A program made the position numbers and the translations under genes. From NCBI RefSeq assembly GCF_002760615.1, contig NZ_AWWI01000158.1, positions 1-39,978 on the forward strand: a stretch of 39,978 nucleotides of DNA, written 5' to 3'. Within the stretch, counting starts at the first letter, position 1. Each line of letters starts with the position of its first letter. The notes beneath the pieces were generated by a model. The model did not search any database. It was given only the letters and a program-made list of their open reading frames with translations, and had not been told where the DNA came from. This DNA comes from Puniceibacterium antarcticum. GTDB lineage: Bacteria > Pseudomonadota > Alphaproteobacteria > Rhodobacterales > Rhodobacteraceae. Below are positions 34,386 through 39,978 of this stretch, one piece after another.

Positions 34386-35702
34386 TCATTCCAGCATGGA
34401 TGGCAGCCACAGCGCCACGTCGGGGAAAAACAGCACGATGAACAGTCCCACGGCCTGAAGCGCGATGAAGGGGAGCACCGCGACGAAAATGTCCTGCAGC
34501 TCGATACCGTCGGGGGCGACCGATTTCAGAAAGAAGCAGGCCGGTCCGAAGGGGGGTGAGAGATAATAGATCTGGATGTTCATCGCAAAGAGTACGCCAA
34601 ACCATACGGGATCGAAGCCGAGGTCGCTGACCACGGGAGCAAAGATCGGCACTGTGATGAAGATGATCGCGATCCATTCCAAGAAAGTGCCCAGCACCAT
34701 GATGATCAGCATCATCACGACGATGACCATGATCGGCGCAACGTCGAGGCCAGTCAGGACACCGCGCAGGAATTCGCCACCGCCGATCCGGTTGTAGATA
34801 CCGATCAGCGAAATAGCGCCCAGCACCAGCCAGATGATCGATCCCACGGTCAGCACCGTCTGGCGCATCGCGTCGCGCGCCATGACCCAGTTCAGCTCCT
34901 TGCGCAAACCCGCCACGACAAGTGCACCGACGGCGCCAATTGCCGCGGCCTCGGTCACGGTTGCCACGCCGGAGTAGATTACGCCCAGTACGGTGCCGAT
35001 CAGGATGCCGGGCAGGATGACACCCTTGAGGTACTTCAGCCGCTGAAAGAACGGCAGGCCGGTTTCGGGGATGTCGTAGATGGGGGCCAGCGCTGGGTTC
35101 AGGCGGACGCGGACAAGGATGTATGTGACGTACATCAGCGCCAACATCAGACCCGGCACGGCAGAGGCGGCAAAGAGCTTGGTGATCGAGACTTGCGCGG
35201 CCAGACCGTAGATGATCAGCACCACCGAGGGCGGGATCAGCGTGGCCAGCGCACCGGCGGCACAGATGATGCCGATGGACAGCTTCTTGTCATAGCCCAG
35301 CCGCAGCATCTGGGGCAGGGCTATGAGGCCGAGCATCACGATCTCTCCGCCCATGATGCCAGACATGGCGGCCAGCACGACGGCGACGATGCAGGTCTGC
35401 ACGCCGACTGACCCGCGAAATCGTCCGCCCATGATGGCCATCGAGTCGAACAGCGATTTGGCGATCCCCGATCGTTCCAGCACGTTCGCCATGAAGACGA
35501 AGAACGGCACTGCGATCAGCTCATACTTGTGCATAACCTCGCTGACGTTGGCCGACACGATGAAGTATCCGGCGCGCGGCCCGAAATACATGATCGCGGT
35601 GGCCAGAGACACAGTCAGCGTCGTGATGCCCAGCGGCACACCGACTGCCATCAGCGCCAGAAGCGCCACGACGATCAGCAGGGTGATGATTTCAATGCCC
35701 AC
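34386..35702 (-). CDS. TRAP transporter large membrane subunit (DctM)
   Basis: Start GTG 35702 (GTG-GGC-ATT) overlaps the DctQ end and gives 438 residues; the longer frame upstream is unlikely. About 12 helices with ELIAVPFFVFMANVLERSGIAKSLFDSMAIMGGRFRGSVGVQTCIVAVVLAAMSGIMGGEIVMLGLIALPQM, GALATLIPPSVVLIIYGLAA and the C-terminal YLSPPFGPACFFLKSVAP. It forms the membrane core with DctQ, fed by the binding protein at 36281-37300. Confidence 0.93.
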   Translation of the reverse strand: MGIEIITLLIVVALLALMAVGVPLGITTLTVSLATAIMYFGPRAGYFIVSANVSEVMHKYELIAVPFFVFMANVLERSGIAKSLFDSMAIMGGRFRGSVGVQTCIVAVVLAAMSGIMGGEIVMLGLIALPQMLRLGYDKKLSIGIICAAGALATLIPPSVVLIIYGLAAQVSITKLFAASAVPGLMLALMYVTYILVRVRLNPALAPIYDIPETGLPFFQRLKYLKGVILPGILIGTVLGVIYSGVATVTEAAAIGAVGALVVAGLRKELNWVMARDAMRQTVLTVGSIIWLVLGAISLIGIYNRIGGGEFLRGVLTGLDVAPIMVIVVMMLIIMVLGTFLEWIAIIFITVPIFAPVVSDLGFDPVWFGVLFAMNIQIYYLSPPFGPACFFLKSVAPDGIELQDIFVAVLPFIALQAVGLFIVLFFPDVALWLPSMLE

Positions 35703-36213
35703 CGGACAGATCTCCTTCGGTACGCTGCGCCCAGCGGATGACGTTGGCGACAAGCTGCGCCAGGTAGAGGATGCAGCCGATGACGATCAGAACCTTGAAG
35801 ATCGTCGGCTGAACGGAGTTGAACGCGGTGCCAGAATACTCAGTCCGGGCCAGCACCTTCATCGCGGGTTTCCAGAGCGCTAAAGTCAGCACAAAGACCG
35901 CACCGAAGGCGATGAGCATCTGGATCAGACGAAACACGCGCCAGACATGGGGGCCAACGACTAGTTCCAGCATCGTGATCGAGATGTGGCGGTTGCGTTG
36001 GGTGACGTATCCGACGGACATGACCCATGCCGTCGCGCAGAGCGTCATGGACACCTCCGTCGACCAGGCCGTGGGATGGTCGAAGCCATAGCGCATGACG
36101 ACTTCTGCCGCGGAGGCGATGATGCATGCAAAGAACAGGACCGAACAGCCCTGACCGATGAACACGCTGATTCGGTCCGTCGTATCGGCGTAGCGGGAAA
36201 GCAGGTTTTTCAT
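35692..36213 (-). CDS. TRAP transporter small membrane subunit (DctQ)
   Basis: 173 residues with four hydrophobic helices. The conserved DctQ features are FACIIASAAEVVMRYGFDHPTAWSTEVSMTLCATAWVMSVGYVTQRNRHISI, with a Trp-Ser-Glu at helix 2 and the Arg-His before helix 3. It overlaps the dctM start by 11 bases. It pairs with DctM and lies 67 bases after the binding-protein gene. Confidence 0.9.
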   Translation of the reverse strand: MKNLLSRYADTTDRISVFIGQGCSVLFFACIIASAAEVVMRYGFDHPTAWSTEVSMTLCATAWVMSVGYVTQRNRHISITMLELVVGPHVWRVFRLIQMLIAFGAVFVLTLALWKPAMKVLARTEYSGTAFNSVQPTIFKVLIVIGCILYLAQLVANVIRWAQRTEGDLSGGH

Positions 36214-36280
36214 GACTTGTCCGGAACAGCGAAGGGGTGGCCGCGCCGATCAAGCCGGCGCGGCAGCTTCGTCATGGGGA

Positions 36281-37300
36281 TCAGAACAGACCGATTTTGG
36301 TCATGTAGGCGATATGCGCGTCCAGTGCCTCTTGGGCGAGGTCGGACTTCTTGGCGTATTCTTCCCACTGGCCGCGTGCGACTTCGCGCAGCTTGTCCCG
36401 GCTTTCCTGGGGCCAGTCGATGACCTCGACCTTGTCGCCGGCTGCATCGCGCGCAGCCAATTCAGCGTCGAGCTTGGCGGCTTCAGCGGCCATGCCGAAC
36501 ATGGCGTCATACCACCAGGTCCGCAGGGCGGTCTGATCCTCTTCGGACAGGCCTTCCCAGATCTCGGAGTTGATGGTGAACTGCAGCGACGGCATGGAAT
36601 GGATGCCGGGGTAGAGCGGGAACGGGCCGACATCGTTGAGACCAGTCGCATCGTTGTTCACATAAGCCGAGGCGTCTGCAGCATCGACGATGCCCTTTTC
36701 CAGCGCCCCGAACACCTCGGAGAAGGGGATCGACACGGGGCTGGCACCTGCGGCCTGAAAGACAGCGGCAGCCAGACCTTCGGGCGACCGGATTTTCTTG
36801 CCGGCCAGATCTTCGAAGGTGCGGATTGGTGTGCGGGCCGGCAGCGATTCACGCGAATAGGGACCGCATGCGACGACGTGGACTTCGCCGCCCGTAATGC
36901 TGTCTGCGGCCTTCTGCATCATCTCTTCGCCGCGGTCGTCCTTGCAGAAGCCCAGCATCTGCTCTGGCGTATCGTAGCCAGAAATCAGGTCGCCCATGAT
37001 GGCGTATGCCGGTTCCTGACCTGCGAAATAGTTGACGGAGGTGAAATCCCCATCCAGCGCGCCGGCGGCCACCGCTTCAGGCGTGTCCTTGGCTGGCACG
37101 ACGGATCCGTTGGGTGTCAGCACGATTTCGACACGACCCTCGGTCATATCGGAAATCTTCGGAAGCCAGTTTTCCGTCAGATACTGTGTGGAAAAGTCGC
37201 CCGCGTTGAAAGATGTCTGGATATTCAGCGTTTCAGCCTGTGCCATAGCGGCCGGCAGCGCAATTGATCCGGCCAGAACGGCCATCAGTGTCGATTTCAT
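36281..37300 (-). CDS. TRAP transporter solute-binding protein (DctP family)
   Basis: 339 residues with signal peptide (LMAVLAGSIALPAAMAQAE, cleavage before ETLNIQTSF). Family signs are TEGRVEIVLTPNGSVVPAKDTPEAVAAGALDGDFTSVNYFAGQEPAYAIMGDL, TFEDLAGKKIRSPEGLAAAVFQAAGASPVSIPFSEVFGALEKGIVDAADASAYVNN, with the Arg of KKIRSPEG as the usual carboxylate clamp. It leads the operon, so a sugar acid such as arabinonate is the likely cargo. It is divergent from the GntR gene. Confidence 0.93.
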   Translation of the reverse strand: MKSTLMAVLAGSIALPAAMAQAETLNIQTSFNAGDFSTQYLTENWLPKISDMTEGRVEIVLTPNGSVVPAKDTPEAVAAGALDGDFTSVNYFAGQEPAYAIMGDLISGYDTPEQMLGFCKDDRGEEMMQKAADSITGGEVHVVACGPYSRESLPARTPIRTFEDLAGKKIRSPEGLAAAVFQAAGASPVSIPFSEVFGALEKGIVDAADASAYVNNDATGLNDVGPFPLYPGIHSMPSLQFTINSEIWEGLSEEDQTALRTWWYDAMFGMAAEAAKLDAELAARDAAGDKVEVIDWPQESRDKLREVARGQWEEYAKKSDLAQEALDAHIAYMTKIGLF

Positions 37301-37343
37301 GGTATCCTCCCTCAGGAATAAAGCAATTCTCGCTCTCCAATTG

Positions 37344-37357
37344 ATATATTAATATAT
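37344..37357. promoter_or_regulatory. Candidate GntR operator in the sugar-acid divergent region
   Basis: ATATATTAATATAT is a perfect 14-base palindrome in the 113-base region between the binding-protein and GntR starts. AT-rich palindromes here are usual GntR/FCD targets. Position and symmetry are the evidence. Confidence 0.5.
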
Positions 37358-37413
37358 TAGTGCATTTGTGGCAAGTCTTTCGTATAGTGTCGAGGTTCGC
37401 AGCGAGAAGTGCC

Positions 37414-38163
37414 ATGGTATCAAAGACTCAACCCATTTCCGAGCTTGCGGTCGGCGTCGGCCGGCCGGGTTCTGCCAAGACGGTGATCAAGAAGATTTCT
37501 GCAAGTCAGCAGATCCACGATATCCTGCGTGATCGAATCGTGTCGCTGGAACTTGCGCCGGGGCAATACTTGTCGCGTGCCGAAATCTCCGAGGCCTATG
37601 GCGTCAGCCAGACCCCCGTACGCGAAGCCATGCAGCGGCTGGAGGAGGAAGGCCTGCTGCTTATCTGGCCGCAGTCCAAGACAGAAGTCTCACCCATCGA
37701 CGTGGCCCACGCGCAAGAGACGCAATTCCTGCGCCTGTCACTTGAGCTGGAGGTCGTGCGACGACTGTCTAGGATGACGGACCGCTGCTTTGCGGCTGAT
37801 CTAGAAGCGACTGTCGCGCGGCAGGGGCGTGCGACGGACAGCGAGGATTTTGGAGCGTTTCGCGCGCTCGATCAGGCGTTCCATCGTGACTTGTGCCGCC
37901 TTGTCGGCGTTGAGGCCCTATGGGGTCTGATTACGGCGCGGTCGGGCCACATCGACCGGCTGCGCAACCTGAATCTGCCTGATCCGGGAAAGCTGCTTTC
38001 CATCATGTCCTGCCATCGCCGCCTTGTCGAAGCGATTAAGGCAGGCGATGTACAGACGGCGCAGGACGTTGTGCGCGAACATCTGTCTGGAACGCTGGCG
38101 CAGGTCGAATATATCCGGCGTCGGCATCCTAACTTCTTTCAGGATAACGCCGCCGCTTCGTGA
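37414..38163 (+). CDS. GntR-family regulator with FCD domain
   Basis: The preferred ATG at 37414 gives 249 residues; a longer frame from 37360 would run into the operator region. The N-terminal winged helix (ASQQIHDILRDRIVSLELAPGQYLSRAEISEAYGVSQTPVREAMQRLEEEGLLLIWPQSKTEV) is followed by an FCD domain (HAQETQFLRLSLELEVVRRLSR, AFRALDQAFHRDLCRLVG, IMSCHRRLVEAIKAGDVQTAQDVVREHLSGTL). It is divergent from the sugar-acid operon and probably represses it until the imported acid or a keto-deoxy product binds. Confidence 0.92.
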   Translation: MVSKTQPISELAVGVGRPGSAKTVIKKISASQQIHDILRDRIVSLELAPGQYLSRAEISEAYGVSQTPVREAMQRLEEEGLLLIWPQSKTEVSPIDVAHAQETQFLRLSLELEVVRRLSRMTDRCFAADLEATVARQGRATDSEDFGAFRALDQAFHRDLCRLVGVEALWGLITARSGHIDRLRNLNLPDPGKLLSIMSCHRRLVEAIKAGDVQTAQDVVREHLSGTLAQVEYIRRRHPNFFQDNAAAS

Positions 38164-38186
38164 CGGTGGCGGCGCAGACTGAGAAC

Positions 38187-38254
38187 GGCGGTGCAAAAGT
38201 CGACCACGGTAGCGGCGGGATGACCTTGCTGTGGGCGGCGTAAAAGTCGTCCAC
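38187..38254 (+). repeat. Two 21-base direct repeats, IS21-like end remnant
   Basis: The copies at 38187-38207 and 38234-38254 share GGCGG.G.AAAAGTCG.CCAC and match at 18 of 21 positions, 47 bases apart. Multiple repeats of this kind occur at the ends of IS21-family elements. No istA or istB gene is present, so only an end would remain. Confidence 0.4.
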
Positions 38255-38896
38255 CTTTACCCTTTTCTGGCGACAGGGAGGGATGCTTAGGGCAAAGCGC
38301 GCTGCAGTTGGATCGCGCAAAACACCCTCTACTTGGGGAAAGCCAGCGTTCTGGAACTTAGCGTGCTGTCAGCCCTACCCGTCTGAACTCTGAAAGGCTC
38401 CGACTTTCACAAGCGTCGGGGCACGCAACCCCGCGCGCGACAGCCGGAGCGCCCAAGACCCCAAAGAGCGCAAGCACACCGAGTGCAGGCATCAGGCCCG
38501 CCTCAACCCGCCGAACCTGCTCCGTGCGACCAGAAAAGGTCAAAAAATCGATGTGCCCTTCCCTGTGTCCGGCACCCACCGGGCCCATTATCGTCCATGA
38601 CTGTCTATTACAGACCCTTTTCAGTATAGAGCCGCGCAAAAAGACAACTCGTTAACCACATCAGCTTGATAGCCGACGAGCTTTCCGAAAACGATCAAGC
38701 AAACGGGTATTTTGCTGCAAGTATGAATAGAGAAAATATCCTAAGGGATAGGATAGTAAGCATCGGTAAAAATCTTAGCCTTTGTGGTTCCGTGAGACCC
38801 CTTTCGCGCCTGAAACAGCTGATCATGGATCACGGCTGACGGTCCGGCAATACACCCGATCTTTAGCTCACAGGCGCCATCGGTCAGCGGCTCTGC

Positions 38897-39011
38897 AAAA
38901 ACTGGGTCAAAGGGTGGCTTCCATCAAAGCTTGGTAACCAGGCCCATAATCCAAAAAGTTTGCGACAGAACCCTCAGGTGTTGAATTCTGCAAGAAATTG
39001 ACCCAGTTTTT
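38897..39011. repeat. 14-base perfect inverted repeat pair
   Basis: AAAAACTGGGTCAA (38897-38910) and TTGACCCAGTTTTT (38998-39011) are exact reverse complements 87 bases apart. The enclosed sequence has no gene. A related GGGTCAATT occurs at about 39104. Confidence 0.55.
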
Positions 39012-39274
39012 CGAAATGTGGCGACCCACCAGCTGTCAGTAATTTCGTCGACTTTTCAGAAGTTTACCATCTCTCAGAGTGGTCAGCGCCAAATGGAAAA
39101 ATGGGTCAATTCGATCGGGAAAAAAACAGACCAGTTAAGCGATGTGGAGATTGAAACAGAATAATGTTCTTTTTACGTTCTGACGGGTCAGTTCACAGCA
39201 CGGGCTTCATCAGCTAGCGTGCTCTTGGCCAAGCGCTACGGCGAAGGGGACGAGATAGCTTGCTGGAGGGTGAC

Positions 39275-39385
39275 ATGTGGTTGCTGAAGGAGCCGGTGCA
39301 TCTGGGCATTCTCGTCGATTATCTCGATCGTCTCTTGGCGGCTGAGACGGATATGACGGCTGAAAATGAGGTGGGGACAGGATAG
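39275..39385 (+). CDS. Small ORF upstream of the hypothetical protein
   Basis: A 36-residue frame (MWLLKEPVHLGILVDYLDRL...) starts at ATG 39275 with GGAGGGTGAC before it and ends 19 bases before the next start. It is amphipathic and unassigned. The good ribosome-binding site and close spacing suggest a translated leader or small gene, but proof is lacking. Confidence 0.35.
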   Translation: MWLLKEPVHLGILVDYLDRLLAAETDMTAENEVGTG

Positions 39386-39404
39386 CGAATAAGGAGAATA
39401 AGTG

Positions 39405-39908
39405 ATGACAGAGGATAGCCATTTTCTCGGCGCTGCCGAGGTAGTTGAGAAGATGGATCGCTCATCCAAGCAGGCGATGTTCCTGCTGTACGATCATGAG
39501 ATCGGAGCGTTTCGATGGCCGCTCCTAACCGTGCGGCGTCGGCAATACATGGAATGGCTTGGGTTGGTGCGAAGAGTCGATTTTCGGGCGTCTCATGTTG
39601 AAGATCAGCGGTGCGATGTTACGCCTCTCGGCAAGTCGGTAAGCAAGCTCTTGCACGAGCAAGTTGCTGCCTACTATGCTTGTAGGGCTGCGATGAACGA
39701 TGCGATCCAGGACTATAAAGCGGACTTCCGCAAGGCTGGGTGCTGGGAGCAGTTGGTGTTGGAGAATCCTGTCCTTGAAAAGCGTTTGCAGGGCGCGAGC
39801 GACAAGAGGCTCAAGGGGCATCGCCAAGTTGTTGCCTCGAGCTTTTACGGTTGGAGTGATCGGCGGATCAAGCCGCCATGTCGGCGGTGTAAGCTGCCCA
39901 GAGACTGA
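39405..39908 (+). CDS. Hypothetical protein
   Basis: The 167-residue product starts at ATG 39405, nine bases after AAGGAG (39391-39396). The first half (FLGAAEVVEKMDRSSKQAMFLLYDHEIGAF, RRRQYMEWLGLVRRV, CDVTPLGKSVSKLL) looks like a small winged-helix fold with the VTPLGxxV turn common to such domains. The rest is helical and charged. No signal peptide or membrane segment is present and I do not recognise the family. The final residues (PPCRRCKLPRD) are basic and may derive from a mobile-element end into which the reading frame runs. Confidence 0.6.
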   Translation: MTEDSHFLGAAEVVEKMDRSSKQAMFLLYDHEIGAFRWPLLTVRRRQYMEWLGLVRRVDFRASHVEDQRCDVTPLGKSVSKLLHEQVAAYYACRAAMNDAIQDYKADFRKAGCWEQLVLENPVLEKRLQGASDKRLKGHRQVVASSFYGWSDRRIKPPCRRCKLPRD

Positions 39909-39978
39909 AAGCATCGTCCCGGGCGTGGCGGTATGATGTTGCGGTGAGCCTATAACGGCGGGGACGGAAGATCAGGTT
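39889..39978 (+). mobile_element. Possible IS66-family left end at the window edge
   Basis: From GTAAGCTGCCCAGAG (39889) onward the sequence resembles an IS66-family terminus, whose repeats commonly begin GTAAGC, followed by a short leader up to the window end where a first transposase ORF would be expected. The element body is outside the window, so this is tentative. Confidence 0.3.

Larger units (their letters stand above)
38164..39274. other. Intergenic region with IS-like repeats and an inverted repeat
   Basis: No convincing gene is seen. A 93-codon minus-strand frame (38358-38639) has no recognised motif and no clear start signal. The segment holds two near-identical 21-base repeats (38187 and 38234) resembling IS21-family end repeats, and a 14-base perfect inverted repeat pair at 38897-38910 and 38998-39011. 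Base composition is lower in GC than the neighbouring operons, consistent with decayed mobile DNA. Confidence 0.5.

Noticed and set aside
38129-38320. 63-codon minus-strand frame over the 21-base repeats
   Set aside because: Its codons are the repeats themselves and it overlaps the GntR gene end; treated as part of an IS end, not a gene.
38358-38639. 93-codon minus-strand frame in the 1.2 kb gap
   Set aside because: No ribosome-binding site or motif; short hydrophobic stretch only.

Overview
The window looks like part of an extrachromosomal replicon (plasmid or chromid) from an alphaproteobacterium, most likely a Rhodobacteraceae/Roseobacter-group member. The basis is a complete repABC replication and partition module, GC-rich coding with frequent ATGA/TAATG gene overlaps, and a load of TRAP and ABC uptake operons with LysR, GntR and DeoR regulators. 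Taxonomy is inferred from family resemblance; no rRNA or tRNA gene was seen.

Layout. 1-4.5 kb is a decayed zone: the 3' end of an MFS transporter, an IS110-type transposase relic, the tail of a YdeP/FdhF-like molybdopterin oxidoreductase joined to a frameshifted fdhD, a broken tyrosine recombinase, an intact VapB/VapC-type toxin-antitoxin pair and a broken serine recombinase. 4.0-8.3 kb is the backbone: two perfect parS-like palindromes, then repC, a putative counter-transcribed RNA, repB and repA (all minus strand), with direct repeats and two DnaA-box-like sites upstream of repA.

8.6-19.9 kb is a catabolic island bounded by two LysR genes. It holds an SDR dehydrogenase, a TRAP transporter (P, Q, M), a flavin reductase-like protein, an NAD-dependent epimerase/dehydratase, a PuuE-type polysaccharide deacetylase/allantoinase and an AllA-type ureidoglycolate lyase on the plus strand, facing an Asp/Glu/hydantoin racemase, a dihydroorotase/allantoinase-type cyclic amidohydrolase and an N-carbamoyl-D-amino-acid hydrolase on the minus strand. 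Together they suggest uptake and ring opening of a hydantoin- or allantoin-like cyclic ureide. The second LysR is truncated, and a DeoR fragment plus an unassigned fragment lie behind it.

21.0-28.8 kb is a sugar ABC-transporter locus: ATPase on the minus strand, then divergently a GntR regulator, HSL-type esterase, solute-binding protein, two permeases, a TIM-barrel sugar isomerase/epimerase and a Gfo/Idh/MocA oxidoreductase, closed by a strong terminator. 28.9-30.1 kb is a broken IS6-family element abutted by a nearly complete IS5/IS427-type element. 30.2-38.2 kb is a minus-strand sugar-acid operon: TRAP binding protein, DctQ, DctM, a 53-residue membrane protein, an arabinonate-type dehydratase, an RraA-family aldolase-like protein and an alpha-ketoglutarate-semialdehyde-type dehydrogenase, with a divergent GntR regulator. 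The last 1.8 kb is mostly non-coding with IS-like repeats, then a hypothetical protein that may run into an IS66-like end.

All family calls come from reading motifs and overall resemblance by eye; no database search was run.
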